NCBI GenBank assembly: GCA_039621445.1
Contig: CP154956.1
Coordinates: 5,268,170 to 5,332,169 of the forward strand
Length of the DNA: 64,000 nucleotides
Direction of reading: 5' to 3'
Source of the DNA: Euglena gracilis
Lineage: Eukaryota > Euglenida > Euglenophyceae > Euglenales
In this document: piece by piece, positions 1-13,512 of the stretch
Layout of the letters: the number at the start of each line of letters is the position of its first letter
Numbering within the stretch: position 1 is the stretch's first letter
Position numbers and translations under genes: made by a program
Notes under the pieces: generated by a model
Databases searched by the model: none
What the model was told of the DNA's origin: nothing
Seen by the model: only the letters and a program-made list of their open reading frames with translations

Positions 1-338
1 GCGCCATTCCACAGAGCAGGGGTTTTCTCAAGGCACCCTGTCTGCAATTCCCACCCCTGCACGGGTGGGGGGGTCCAGGGGGGGCTAGTGAGGGGGGCCC
101 ACCCGGGTGGTATCCAAAAACAACAAAAATTCCGGCTGGGTTTGGATTCTTCAGTAAAAAAAAAATCAGGTGAAAAAAACCAAAGATGCCATTTCTGGCA
201 ATTTTGGACACCCCTTTTCCTAAAATTGTCGGCAGTTTGCGCCGACTGTTTTTCTGGACAGCCTGGGCCCAACTTTATTTTAGCGCCTGGGGGGGGGGGT
301 CCGCAGCCGGACTGGGAGCTGGTGGCTGGCAGCTGCAT

Positions 339-491
339 GTCTTCGAAGATCTGTCGATCCCCCAGATACACGGCCATCTGTTCCTGCCAACGTTTGCAGG
401 CCATGAACAGGCCGTGCGGTTTGTCGTGCCAAAATAACAGGTGCCCCCGCGCCTCCCGGAAGGCCTGCTTGGAGAACACCGTGCTGGCTGG
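339..491 (-). CDS. Unidentified exon, 51 codons
   Basis: GC-rich, open, phase 0 at both ends: PASTVFSKQAFREARGHLLF, then WHDKPHGLFMACKRWQEQMA and VYLGDRQIFED. It follows an AG acceptor (GTCCAG) and precedes ATGCAG, consistent with a paired-end intron. Base composition matches the exons of the other genes. I do not recognise the family. The partner exons would lie at lower coordinates, outside the window. Confidence 0.55.
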
Positions 492-1194
492 CTGGACCCC
501 CCCCCCCTGGGTGGCTGTGCCGTGGAGGCACAAGTCAAAGCAAGAATCAAACCTGGGAGGCGAGGCCCGTCTGGACCCCTTTCCAAGGGACTACCGGACG
601 CGGAGAGCGCGGTGGGGGCGAGGGTGGGGGGACACTCGGGACGAGGGGCCAAGTGGCCTCTTATGAGGGGCGAGGCACGGCCAGGGCTGTACAGGAAGGC
701 CCGGGAGGGGGTGGTCGACCCCCTGCCTCCCCCCCCCTCACCCACCAAAGCACTGCGCAGGGAAGAAATCCTGACCAGGCATTTACTTAAGGACCCCCCG
801 GGGGGGGGTACTGGCTAGCCAATCGGCTAGACACTGGAAAAAGTGGACTAGCTAGAACCCCCCCCCCCGGGGGGGGTAGGGGGTCCCCCGGACTGGAAAA
901 ATGAGGGTTTTAACAAGTTTTTGGCTGATTTTGTTCCAAAAATTCCCAAAAATGGCCAAAAACAGGCATTTTTGGCCATTTTTGGGGGTCCCAAAAAAAT
1001 TTTCGGCGCTTCGCGCCGGTCACTGGAAAAAAAATTTCCACTGGCTAGCCCTGCTAGCAGACCCCCCCCCCCGGGGGGTCTGCTAGAAAACCCACTAGCC
1101 AAATTTGGACTAGCTGCAGTCCAGCCCCCCCCCCCGGGGTACTGCAATCCCTTAAGCAAATGCCTGATCCTGACCCCCCCTCCCCCAAATTTGT

Positions 1195-1412
1195 CACCCG
1201 ACAGGTTGGCCGGTACCGGGGACTTTGCCAGTTTCCCGCGTGGAGGATTTCAAGAGAAAATCGGTGAGAAATGACCCTGACAGGTTGGCCGGTATCGGGG
1301 ACCATGAAAACTGCGTACTCTGACAGACTGGCCGGTAACAGGGGCCCTGACAGTTTCCCGGGCGGGACCCTGACAGGTTCTCGGGCATGGGCGTCTCCTG
1401 GGGGGGGGTACC
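1195..1412. repeat. GACAGGTTGGCCGGTACC repeat cluster
   Basis: Units of about 35-40 bp combining GACAGGTTGGCCGGTACCGG, GGACCCTGACAGTTTCCCG and GACAGGTTCTCGGGCATG. This family (D) occurs at many sites in the window. Confidence 0.8.
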
Positions 1413-1975
1413 GAAAATGTTTTCTGCCTGGGAGGGGAGTTGGTGATCAATCCCTCACCCCACCCACCACACAGACAAGATTCCTGTTCAGCGCTGGGCC
1501 CCACTCACTGCGTGGACGGGCACTCTGCAGGCAGGGCGTCCCCCAACGCTGGCAAGACCACCGTTCGCCATCGCCATTCCCTCCCCGGGACAAACCATCC
1601 ATTTGCCGTATGCACTCAACACGAACCCTCTGTTGCGGCTCCGAACCGAATTTTGACCCACCCAGGAGGGAGGGGCAGGGTCTTTTTCAGGACCCGGGGG
1701 GGGTCCGGACCCACCCATCCACCCACCCCCTGGCCCCTGGGGGGGGGGGGGGGGCTCGGCCTGGACCCACTCACCCACCCCTCGGGTCATTGAAGCTTAA
1801 AAAAATCTCTGTATGGGACAGGCTTCTTTTCCCAGCCCCCAGCCCACCGATCGGGCTCCTACAACCCTGACGGGGAGGGGTTCGACCTTACCGACACGCC
1901 CCGACCAGGGGATGGTCGGAAAACAGGGGGTGGTCGGTCGTGCCTCCGGCTGCGGAGTCAGGTTTGGATCTCGGC

Positions 1976-2323
1976 CATACCATTGCTTAGCGACCCCCCG
2001 GGGGGGGGGAGGGGAGGTCACTTTCCACTCTGAAAAAAAACCAGTCAATCACTCTTTCGCAAAAAGCCAGTCAGTCACTTTACCACCCCTCCCCCCCCCC
2101 CCCCCCCGGGGGGTGGACCACTCTTCAGGAGGCAATGCACTTTGCCAAAAAGTCTCAAACTCCAAAAAATTTCCGGCGCCTTTGGTGCCAGGCCAGCCAC
2201 TTTTCATTTTCGGCTACCCCACCCCCCGGGGGTCTTGGCCAGAAAACCAGTCAATCACTCTGAAAAAAACCAGTCAGTCACCCCACCGGGGGGGGGGTGG
2301 GACAGGTGTTAAGCAATGGTATC
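1976..2323. mobile_element. Inverted-repeat element, family G
   Basis: CATACCATTGCTTAG at the left and TTAAGCAATGGTAT at the right. Interior repeats of AACCAGTCAATCACTCT and AACCAGTCAGTCAC, and the palindrome CGGCGCCTTTGGTGCCAGG. Confidence 0.8.
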
Positions 2324-2993
2324 CTGACCGAGACAAGTTCCCCCTGCACCCCTTTCCAGGCCCCTGGCCAGTGTTCCACAAAACACTCCACCCAAAACGG
2401 GACCCACGTCCAGGCTTGGGAGGGGGGGGGTGCCTTGCGCTATGGGGTGCCTGCCCAAAGCAGAGACACCCAGGGGGGGGGGTTGGTTCCAGCCGCCGAT
2501 GCAAATTCCGGAGCAAATTCGGCCATGCTGCAGCAGAGTTTCCTCCAAAAAACAGCAATGCCCCAAAACAGGCAACTGACAGCAGAAATGGATGCCACCG
2601 ACACCTCGAAGAACGCGACGCGGCAAAAATTGCAAAGTGGGAAAACACAACAAAACATACAGCAAAAAGGGTATTTGCATTCTCCCCCCTTGGCACAGGT
2701 ATTTTCAGGGGAGGGCCCTGTCGAGGCTGTGCCGAGTACTGCACAGCACACAGCGGTCCACGGGGCGGTGGGCAGATCCCTCTGCCTCCGAGACTCCAGT
2801 GAGGAGGAGAGGGTGGGGAGACTTGGGGGCGACGCGGGGATGGGACCGGCCACCACGGTAGCGATTGCACGCCGGAAATGATGCCCGGAACCGACACCCC
2901 CGCTCCCACCCCGGAAACTGCACCTGACAGGTGGACCAGTACCCTGCGGCTTTCCGTCCCGGGGGGGGGGGTGGCGATTCTGTACGATCCAGG

Positions 2994-3264
2994 CAGGGGT
3001 TTTTTTTAAGACCGGGGGTGGGGGGGGGGGGGGTGGCCCCCACCCACCCCCCCCGGGGGGCGCCCCCCCGAGGGGGGGTGGGGGGGTCCCGGGGGACCCA
3101 CAAAAAAATGGCCGAAAAATCGCGAAAAGTGCTAAAAATAGAATTTTTGCGGCGCCTGAGGCGCCGAAAAGTATATCCCACCCCCCTCCGGGGGGCTCGG
3201 CCGGACCCACCCCCCTACCCCCCTCCCCCCCCCCGGGGGGTCCACGACTAAAAAAAAACCCCTG
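2994..3264. mobile_element. Inverted-repeat element, family C
   Basis: Starts CAGGGGTTTTTTTTAAGACC and ends GGTCCACGACTAAAAAAAAACCCCTGG. The middle has AAATGGCCGAAAAATCGCGAAA and the palindrome GGCGCCTGAGGCGCC. No ORF. Confidence 0.8.
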
Positions 3265-3599
3265 GATCCAGGCAATGGCTGGGGGTTATGTGCTCCACAC
3301 CCGTTGTACATGTGAGTTGAATGAATATCAACATTCGGGTTTTGGGGAATCATTGCAGTTTCGATTCTTTGGACCCTGTTAGATCGCATATCGGGGCCAG
3401 TTCCAACAGGAGGCAAGCCTTTTTTTGCATTCAGTCCAAATTTTCCAGCCTCTGAGATGGACCCCCTCAGGGGAGGGGGTCGCTTACCCACCCTCTGAAT
3501 GTACCCTCTGAATGTGGTCAACAGCAATGGATTAATCATATCAATCCATTACCTAAATTATATAAATTAAACGTGCATTTTTTGCATGCACACGCTTAT

Positions 3600-3830
3600 A
3601 TTCAGACATGCATACATGCGTACATGCATGCATACATGCATACATGCATGCATACATACATACATACATACATACATACATACATACATACATACATACA
3701 TACATACATACATACATACATACATACATACATACATACATACATACATACATACATACATACATACATACATACATACATGCATACATCCATCCATCCA
3801 TACGTACGTACGTGATACATCCATCCATAC
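3600..3830. repeat. (CATA)n microsatellite
   Basis: About 45 CATA units with some CATG/CATC variants at the edges. It generates Ile-His-Thr or Met-Tyr-Val shadow frames. Confidence 0.97.
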
Positions 3831-4771
3831 AATCTAACAACCACCAACCAAACCAACCAAGAACCTTTTTTACCCCCTACACCACTTCGTGTCCAAAGAA
3901 CACTAAAATGACGCAAATAGCGGAGTGAGCAGGGTCTGTTCATTAGACATGGGAGTTTGACAAAAGCAAATCACTGATAAATGTTCCAGTCCGAAGACGG
4001 GGTGTTCGTTGGACAATGGCATTTGTTGGACACGGGGGGGATGCAATATGGTCATTGGATGTATTATTCACAACCTTGTCCCCCACATTCCCCGTTGCAG
4101 TTTCCCTTTATCATCAAACTGTGATGTAAATCACCTTCGCAACCTCTTCGCGGGTTGGTCCCACTGTGGCTTCACACAAATCACAACGGCCGGCCGGGGG
4201 CCGACACGGCTTACATTACAATAAGGACGACAATGCTGTTGCGTTCTGGGGTAGCACAGTGCTTTGGAAAGCATGGGAAATCGCCCCGAATCGGGACACT
4301 GGGGCAATGGGAACCTGACATCCGCCATAACTAACTGTCGGACCAAAACTGGGACCTGACAATCCCTGGTGCATGAGGGGGATGGGTTTAAATGAAAAAT
4401 CGTACAATTGTGTGACAATTTCCGGCAATACCTCGAAAACCCTGTTTGAAAAATGGTGCCCAGCTGGATTTCTGCAGAAAATCGACATGATCTGGGAAAA
4501 ATACACCAAACTACATAGGAAAATATACAGGTTTTGACCCTGGGAAACCCAGATGTGGAAATGTGGATTTGGGAGTGTAGCGCTTCAATGAAATGGGGGA
4601 AAGAACTGAACCCGGCCCAAAAATTCTGAAAACCCTTCCCAGACGTGTCCCTCAAGGTGCAACTCCCAATACCGATGCAACACCATCCGTGGCGGCACTC
4701 TGGAACGTCCCGCCCAATTCCAAGCCCCCCTCCCCCCAAAGGCTCGCCCTCCGCTTTCATTCGGGGCCCCC

Positions 4772-5004
4772 CAGTGGGTTTTTTTTTTAAGACCGGGGGG
4801 GAGGGGGGTACCCCACCCCCACCCCCTGGACCACAAAAAAATGGCCGAAAAATCGCGAAAAGTGCTAAAAATAGCACTTTTTCGGCGCCGCGCCGAAAAG
4901 TATATCCCACCCCCCTCCAGGGGGCCCCCCCGGCGGGGGGGGGGGCGCGGCCCGAACCAACCCCCCCCCCCCCCCGCTGAGGGCCCACGACTAAAAAAAC
5001 CCCT
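4772..5004. mobile_element. Family C element, second copy
   Basis: Same order of motifs: GGGTTTTTTTTTTAAGACC, AAATGGCCGAAAAATCGCG, CGGCGCCGCGCCG palindrome, and CCACGACTAAAAAAACCCCTG at the end. Confidence 0.8.
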
Positions 5005-5029
5005 GACCCCCGCAAGCACCGGCCAGGCC

Positions 5030-5215
5030 AGGACAGGCGGCGGCCGCTGCCGGGCGGCGGATAATAATATGCCGGCGCCAGCGCCCTCCCCGGGGCCAGC
5101 GCCGGCCGGGCGCGGCGGCAGCGGCGGCCAAACCCGGCCGGGGACCACGTTGGGAGCCGGGACGGCGGGCGGCCCGGCACAGGGTCCGCCGACAACCGAG
5201 AAAGGCGGGAAACCA
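5030..5215. other. GC-rich island, possibly coding
   Basis: Over 75 percent GC in a window of lower GC, and open in more than one frame on the minus strand (Ala/Arg-rich). It resembles exon composition but has no recognisable motif. It sits directly after an inverted-repeat element. Confidence 0.2.
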
Positions 5216-6144
5216 CTCGGCCGGGGGGTTTGCTATGATACGCACAACCATCCCCCTCCGCCGCCAAATGACCCGGCGGGGTGCCAGGTTGTTAGAACCA
5301 ACTCTTGGCCCTACCCCCGTGCCAGCGATCCTTTACCTGGTTGTTGCGAAGGGCGGCGGGCAGACGGGCACAATTTCGCCCGCGGCGGGCGTGCGTAAAA
5401 CGCAGCAGTCACCGCCCGAGAGACGCAAAATAGCACTTTGGTAACAGACGCCCCCAAAAACGCCATTTTTAGGTCATTTTCGTGCCGGGTTATTTGGGCC
5501 CACTTTTCAGCGCCGCAAAGGAATTTTGCCTTGGAAGGGGGGTGCCCGGTTACTGGAACCATCTTTTTTTGCCCGGCCCTGTGTGTCATGGGGGTTTTCA
5601 TGTTGGTGCTGTGGGGGATAAAAAATGCTCATTTTGCAAAGTTCTTGAACATTCTTTTCATGCAAAAATACCCAAATGTCAAAAAAATACGTGTGATAAA
5701 ATATGTGCGATACCCTTAAAGCGAGAGAGAAAAAGCATTTTCTTTGGGTTCTCCTCGGCGTGAAATATGCAAACACTGGTCCAGAAACTTCCACGCAACA
5801 TGTTTCAACTTCTGGGTTCCCAGGTCTCCAAAAACACAAAGGTGCTGAAACGAATGAATGAAAAAGTTGCGACGCCTGCACGTACCTGCATAGCACGTAA
5901 AAGATGGGAAGAAACTTGCTCACCATTGCGGTTGGATTGCACAAAAAACGTCGCTTCCTTTCAGAAGGTATTCACCCAGAAACAGATTTCTGAAATTTCC
6001 AGCAAAGCGGCCCCCGGACCAACACAATCGCACAGGCGGTAGTCTGTGAATTCTCATCCCTCCGTACTCTCCAGACAGATTGCTGGGATTGTGCCACTCC
6101 ATGTTGCTCCAAAAAAAAGCATTCCATTTCGATTGCAAACGGAC

Positions 6145-6200
6145 ACATGTACACACACACACACACACATGTATATATATATTTCCACACACACATATAC

Positions 6201-6236
<36 letters not shown>

Positions 6237-6244
6237 ATAAACAC

Positions 6245-6339
<95 letters not shown>

Positions 6340-6342
6340 CGT
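6145..6342. repeat. (CA)n and (ATATAC)n microsatellite
   Basis: Short CA run, then a long ATATAC hexamer array from about 6199. Confidence 0.97.
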
Positions 6343-8614
6343 GCAGCTGTGCTCTCTATTGTCCATTCCTGTTCCGTACATACGCACTTCGTGCCTGGAT
6401 GCTTGTTCTTTGTCGACCCCAGAATGGTTGGCATTCAGATGCATGTGAACAAATGGAAATTTTCAACCGCTTCCTCAAACTCTGAATCATCGGCCGTGAC
6501 CAGGGATCAACAAGGGCCTGCGTCTCAAAATATGGCACTTTGCGTGCTCCAGACGGAATGGGAATTCCATTTGGATGCTTGTGTCATGCACTTCGGGCAG
6601 GCACGACCCCGGGACTTCAGCGCAGCCAAAAGAGGGCGGCGGGGACACAGGGCCCTCACACGGAAACCAACAGCCAACACAAAAAAACACGGGTCAGGTC
6701 ATGGTGGGAGGAGGGCGGTACTGGCGCCAAATCTTGAAGGCAGCGACAAATCACCAGGACTACGGGTGCCAACGCCGGCGATTCGACAACCCCCCCCCCA
6801 AAAAAATAAGACCTGGGTCTTATTTTTGGGGTCTGTTGCTGGAAACCTCTAGGGGGGCTTGCCCAGGGGGTTTCTTGAACAGCCCGGCCCCCCCAAAAAA
6901 TCATTTCTCAGGTTCCCCAAAAAACGTAAATTTGTCCTTCGGCACTTCGTGCCACGGGTAAATTAGTATAAATTGACATTTACAATATTTTTTTGCACTT
7001 TGAAATTTCATCATTTTCGCGTATGAAATTGGGTTTCTTGGTAATTTTTTAGGTAAAATTTTCACCGACCCCGGCTTCCTGACTTTGTATTTTTGCTCGA
7101 TCGGCTCGGGGGGGGGTCTTATTTTCGCGGGGTAATTATTTTTGGAGGGTCTATTTTGGGGAGGGGATTTATTGAATCCGCACCCGGATCTCCTCAGATC
7201 TGGGCCCGCAGCGAGGACGGTTTTCCAGTACCCAGGTGGTGGGTCCAAGTGGAAAGGCACCACCTCGTGAAAACGCAGTGCGGCGTCCAGACCATTTGAT
7301 CGTTTTTGAGACCTCAATTTCCCGCCATGTCACGCGTCTTGGGTTTGCGTTTTCCCTGTCCTCTTTCCCTGTTCCTTTGCGCTGGCCGTGCCATGAATGG
7401 GACGAGTCGAACGCCAAAGGAGTTGACCGGAGAGATATCACGCATGCTAAGTATGGCAGTTGACAAACTAAGTCGCTGAAAATGGGCGGGATGGGGGAAA
7501 CGGTAGACCCAGAGTCCGGAATAGTGTGTTTTTGTGGCACAGCGGGGCTACGCAAATTATTCACAGATTCACCCCCAAACAGCTGCAAAATTTATTGGAA
7601 AGGTATTCAAGCTGCAAAAGGTTTTGGAAATGTGATTGGGCAAGTGACTGCTGCGCCGGGTCATGAGCGAACCGCCAGGTGCCCTCAGACGCAGAACCTC
7701 CGGGAGAGCTTCTGGCGACGAACATGGACCCCCAACGCCCTTTGCTCACGCTCACTTGGCGTTGAGGACATGCAACAAGCCGTTGGACAGGGGGAGGAGG
7801 GGAGGGGATGGAACGGTTGGGACGATTGGGCGGTTGAGCGGTCGGGGGGGGGTGGGAGATCCTAACTGGTGGGACGCTCAGGGACACCTCTTTCGGTGTG
7901 TTTGCCCTCCGGGGCAGCCAACTGCTTTCGGAGGCCAAGTTTGCTGGGGGGGGGGGGAATTGGTATCGGAGGCCTTCGGAAAAATCGCAAGAAAATTGCG
8001 GAAAAATTGCGGAAACAAATGCGGAGAAATTGTGGCTTTAGGAATTAATACACTTCTGCTGGAGGGGAGTTAGAAAAATTTCACAAATTTGGTCATTTTG
8101 CAACAGGTGTAAGTTTTGAGCAGTTATTCAAATTTCTTTTTCAAGAAAATGGTCTAACAACATGATCTTTGCAATTTTGGGAACAGACTGACTCTGGAAA
8201 TATGGAATTTTTCTGGGAAAATAATACAAAACTGGCAAAATTTGCCGAAACTTTTGGGATGCGGAATTTTCCTTTTTGTCGGAATGATTTCCCAGCAGAA
8301 AACCTAAAAACAGCCTAGAAATTGCCAAATTTCATAAAATTTGGCAAATTTTGGCAAATTAACAAACCATACAGTACAAAAAGCACCCGGGTTCCCTTGT
8401 GAAATGTTCGAGGAATGGCTGGAAATCATTTCGGCTTCCATTTCAGGTTCATGAGGAAATATTGCGGAAAAATCGTGGAAAATTGTGGAAAATGGGAGAT
8501 TGCGGATATCAACCTCCCCCAGACTTTGCAATGATGACCGAAATCAACACAATCTCCCAGAGGGGGGGGGTGCCGGAAGCCAGGCAACTTCTGTTGAGCT
8601 ACTCCCGACCAAAG

Positions 8615-8844
<230 letters not shown>

Positions 8845-9254
8845 GAACCGACATTCGCACTGGCAGTCAACCTCCGACCCATTTTTGCCTGGGGCTGGCC
8901 CTCTTGGTGCCTCCCAAGACAAAAAAAAACCTTTCAGCGTCCTTTCAGGGCGGCTGGACAGGAATAAAATTTGATGTGAGGGGGTCCACGGTTGGGAAAA
9001 AGAGGGCGTTGGTCCTTCCAACTGGGGAGTGGGCCCCCTCTGCTGAACCGGTGCCGGCTCCAAAAAAGACGAGGACAACGCAGCCCGCCAGCCTGGGACC
9101 TGGGGCAAGTCCATCCGGGGGGGGGGGGGCGGGGTTTTCTTAAGGACCCCCGGGCCCCGGTGGGCGGGGGGGGGGTCCCGCAGGCCGGCCGGGAACAAGA
9201 TACTGGCTGGACGCCCCCCTCGGGGGTTGGCTTCTTTTCCGAATTAAGAAAACC

Positions 9255-9385
9255 TCCCGGGGAGGGTCTGAGCAGCCGGCTGCGCCGCGCCGTTACGATA
9301 TAGGATCGGCCCGCGGGCGGCGATGGTGCGCCGGGGGCGGGCGGGGCCCGGTTGTGCGCCGCACTGCCGGCCGCAGGCTGGATGG
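9255..9385. other. GC-rich island, possibly coding
   Basis: GC-rich block with open minus-strand frames and no family motif, immediately before a 33-bp tandem array. It may be a lone exon or just repeat-derived. Confidence 0.2.
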
Positions 9386-9417
9386 CCCGGGACCAAATGC
9401 GTATCACAACGTATCTG

Positions 9418-9605
9418 TGATACATTAAAATTTGTTTGGTGATACCTATGTGATACATTAAAATTTGTTTGGTGATACCTATGTGATACATTAAAATTTG
9501 TTTGGTGATACCTATGTGATACATTAAAATTTGTTTGGTGATACATATGTGATACACTAATTTTCAGGCTGTGATGCATGTGATACGTAATTTTTTTTTG
9601 GCGAT
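9418..9605. repeat. 33-bp tandem array (GTGATACATTAAAATTTG)
   Basis: At least four near-identical 33-bp units (GTGATACATTAAAATTTG plus TTTGGTGATACCTAT), then decayed units to about 9605. Confidence 0.9.
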
Positions 9606-12429
9606 ACATACTAAATGGAGGTCTGGCGCAACCCGCACCAGCAAATTAACCCCCCAAATTAGCCCGGGGGCCTATTTTGGGGGTCGGTCTGTTGCTGGAA
9701 ACCTCCAGGGGGGAGGGCTTCGTTTTGGGGGGGGGGGTCTTACTTTGGGGGGTTTGAGGGGGGTCCAACCACTCAGGTCGACCGACCTCCAGGGGGGGGG
9801 TCCGAAGCAGACCAAAAACCTTCCACCAAAGCCCCGGTTTCATCTTTTTCTGACCGCCTCCTCCCTCCAAGGAGTGCAAGCCGTGGGCGTGTATTCCACA
9901 GAAAACAGATGCTTGGCCTAGACAAAACTGCTGGATTGCTGCACACAATAAAGCAAGTCGGAACAATAGATGCAGAAAGAAATATTGGCATCAGTGAGAG
10001 CAAAAGAATAGAAATGACGACGCGACAAAAATACTATATACCAACAAAAAGTTATGGATGGCGTTGACCTTGAAAAATTGGGTTGTGTGCAGAGACGTGA
10101 ATGGTTATTGCATATTTTGTTGCACTTTCATGCGTTCAGCTTGACCACTTCGGAAACGCAAGGTCGCACACGGAAACACAGAACATAAATGATGGAACCC
10201 CAGTGCTGGCGATCCGGGCTGTTGGTATCCACCTCTGGCCTACAACGGGGTGCGGCGAATGATGGGCGGAGGCGACAGAGGGCGAAGGCAGGCGCCCAGA
10301 ACTTTTGCCATTCAGCACGAGGGTCGAACGACCGCCAATCTCTTTGGGACCAGGAATTTGGTTGACCGAATGCTCTCCCAGGGCTCAATACAAAGGCAGT
10401 TGGGGGTGGGTCGCCCCCCCCCCCCCCGGTCCAGCAGGGGTGGGTGCAGGGGACCCCCCTCCTGTACAGTGGTGGTCCAAAAAATCGGTCCTGGAGACCG
10501 ATTTTCAGCCAGGGCCGAGCTGGGCCGAAACATTTCGCCACCCGAAATTGGCCAAAAATCACTTTTTTGGGTCAAAGTTTGGCAAAAATGCCCAAAACTT
10601 TAACTTTCGGCGCGAAGCATCAGAAGGGAATATTTGACCTTTTTGGGGGGTTATCGGGTATCCCCGCCGGGTCGGTCCGGACCCCCTGGCAGGAGGGGGG
10701 GCCCCTGGTCCAGGGGGGGGGGGGTGTCACCCTCTGGTCCAGCGGGGGGGGGTCCCCCTCCTCCAATCTGTGCCTTCCTAATATTGAACCAAATGCCTCC
10801 CCACCTGCAAAAAGCCATCACCAACACTACTCCTGAATGGACGACCATGACAATCCTCCATCCAACACAGCAAGGATTTATTGGCACTCCATGATCTCAG
10901 AGACGAGGTGCTGCAAACAAAAAAAACGACAACAAACCGAACCCCATCGAATTCCACACCGCCAACCCCAAAAGGACGAGCAACCGACCTTCTTCTCGAC
11001 GGCTGGGAATAGGTATGGGAGGGGGGGATGTCCCAACGGTTGAACGAGCTGTGCTCGTGGTGTGGGGAGGGGCAGGGCCGAATGGCCGGGCGGCCCAAAA
11101 CGATCTGCTGCTGCAACAATCAAGGCACGTAGGGACCATTATTATTATGATGGCTGCATCTTTCGTTTGATGATGCAAGGCAAATTGATGCGGAATGGTG
11201 GGCGGAAAGGTGATTGAATTGATTTGCCGATCCCTATTCGAAACCTAGCAAAAGCCCAGCAAAACCAACTTGGGTGGCTTTGTTGTTCTGCCAAAATTAT
11301 GAGGTAACCCCCCAAACATTATTTTTCTTTGTACATTTTGAACCTTTCTTTTCAAATTCAAAAAGCCTCGGCCAAAAAAGGGCGAACCCATTTCGGCTCA
11401 GGCTGTGCCAGGCTGGACCCAACTTTATTGAGCAAACCTCCGGGGTCCGCAGCTAGCTTCCTGTTCGGAGTTGCTGGCTGTAAAACAAGGTTCTGGTTGG
11501 CTGGAGACCAGTCCTGGGGTGGGTACCCCTCCACCCTTAGACAAACCCCTGTTAATGAGAAGGACAAAAATTTCAACCAAAGATACAACGATGCCAGTGA
11601 AAATGATCATGATTGCCATATACATTTTGTGGGGGGGGGGAGGTTTCGGAGGGGGGTTTGTGGGTTCATTGGAGTCGAAAATTTTCAGTTCCGAACTTTC
11701 GGTTCCTCGCAGCGAAAATACAGCAACCCTCCCACCCTACTGGGGGGGGGGTAGAACCCAGTCGGCCACCAAGAAGGGAGTGTTGGGCCTGGACCCCCAC
11801 CCCAGACCATCTTTTTCTGGAAAATATCTCTCTTCATTTGTCCAAGACAACAAAAAGACTGTCCAGAAAACTTTACGATACGGTTGAAACAAGGGGGTAG
11901 AAAATAGAGAGCGCGTTGATGACAAGAGCGACCACTCTCATTCGGCCCCGGGCGCAGAAGGAGGGGAGGGGAAACAAGGCAGAGGGGGGGGGGGCAGCGA
12001 ACAAGTGGGCGACAGATTGTTGCAGTCAGCTGGGAGACACGCAGCTGTACGGGCTTACAGGCATAGGCGTCCCGTGGGGCTGGGGCCAAACAGAAGGCCA
12101 ATGGACACAAAAATCTAGTCGGAAGGAACAAACCGCAGCCCCAGCCATTTCAAGACCCAGGGTTCGCACTCACTGCTCACCTTCTCGGGGGCTGGAGGGG
12201 GGGGGCGGGCGGGGAGGTTTGGGAAGCCGTGGGGCATTGACCCCCCCCCAACTCTCGCTTCATAAACGACCATTTTGAATTTTTTTTTTCAAAGAAAACT
12301 CAGGGAGTTTTCAACAATTTCGGTTTGGTATCTGGCCCGTTTTCCGGTCCACAGGACCAAAAAATTCCCGGCCCCCCTTCACATTCAAGGTCGGAGAGGG
12401 GGGGGGGGCAGACCTCTCCTTAGTGTGTA

Positions 12430-12600
12430 TCCTAGGTGCACAGGGATACACAAAATTTTTTTTGGCGATACACAGGGATACACAAAATTTTTTTTGGTGA
12501 TACATGGATACACAAAAATATTTTTGGCGATACACAGGATACATAAAAAATTTTGGCGATACACAAAGAATACACGAATACACAAAAAATAATACAAAAA
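12430..12600. repeat. GATACACA tandem array, about 30-bp units
   Basis: Units of GGATACACAAAATTTTTTTTGGCGATACACA. Related to the 33-bp array at 9.4 kb (GATACA...TTTTTGGCGATACA). Confidence 0.85.
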
Positions 12601-12679
12601 AGGACGGGTTGATCTGTTGACACCATTGCCGTAAAGTTGAGCGGACATTGGCCCCGGCTCAACCCGCAAAAGCGCGGCA

Positions 12680-13351
12680 GGGAATCTCACCCTGCTGTTG
12701 TGGTAGGGGGCAGCGTGTGTGCTCCCTGGATGCATCAGCAAGATGCTTCAGGACCACTGGGGTGTAGCGAGAAGCGTAGCGCAGATCATAATCCACCCCA
12801 TTGGCCTGCTGCAACTCCAACAAAGGTCGGAGTTTGGTGTAGCTCAAACCATTCCTTGCCATGAACAGAACTGTCCGAAATAACACCTTTTGCCTTTGGA
12901 ATCACCGATGCTGGTAAGGAAGTCATGGCCTGGGATAAAGATGTGTTCATTGAATTCACCATTCCAACAGCAGCAACGTGATACGATCCATCCTCGTGGT
13001 TCTTGACATTTCGATAAAAAAACAATTTGGTGGGCAGCATGAGGGCGTTCTTTTTTCCCCCCAGCCACAAACTTTGGGATGTTGTCTGAAAGCATGACAC
13101 ACAGAGCAGCACATTCCCACAGCTGGATCATGCTGGAGCCACGGACGACCATTTTGCCAATTACTTTGGAATATTTTTGCTTTCATTGGCCTGTCACGGC
13201 CAGGCAATTTCAATTTATTTCTGGGTGGGACATTGGAATCTCCAGGGGGCGATTGAGGGCTGTCGCTCTCCATGTCCTCCTCCGATTCCGCCTGGTTGTT
13301 GTCCTCGCTCCGCACCGGCGCAGAAGAAAAAGCAAGAGACATTTGCTTCAT
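12680..13351 (-). pseudogene. TTF-type zinc-finger (KIAA1586/ZNF862-like, hAT-related) coding remnant
   Basis: From ATG 13351-13349: an acidic, Ser/Pro-rich head, then KIFQSNWQNGRPWLQHDP and MCCSVC, the start of a TTF-type finger. After a G/A homopolymer near 13057 the reading moves to another frame for KLFFYRNVKNHEDGSYHVAA, the His half of the finger. Near 12890 it moves again for VLFRTVLFMARNGLSYTKLR, then PLLELQQANGVDY. That order matches KIAA1586/ZNF862-like proteins, which are linked to domesticated hAT transposases. Two frame breaks at A or G runs suggest a decayed copy or sequencing error. The dimerisation domain is missing downstream. A GATACACA tandem array lies immediately upstream (13370-13510). 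Confidence 0.72.
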
Positions 13352-13369
13352 TGCTGTGAGGAGACTCTG

Positions 13370-13512
13370 AGATACACAGGGATACACAAAATTATTTTTG
13401 GCGATACACAGGAATGAACATTTTTTTTTTGGCGATACACATGGATACACAATTTTTTTTTTGGCGATACACAGGATACACAAAAAATTTTTTCGGCGAT
13501 ACACACTAAGGA
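13370..13512. repeat. GATACACA tandem array, second site
   Basis: Same unit as at 12.4 kb. The two arrays flank the zinc-finger remnant, and both end in ACACTAAGGAGAGGTCTGG or its relative (CCTCTCCTTAGTGTGTATCC at 12412), so the outer ends are inverted. Confidence 0.85.

Noticed and set aside
3600-3830. Possible CRISPR-like regular repeat
   Set aside because: It is a pure tetranucleotide microsatellite without spacers. No array with unique spacers was found anywhere in the window.
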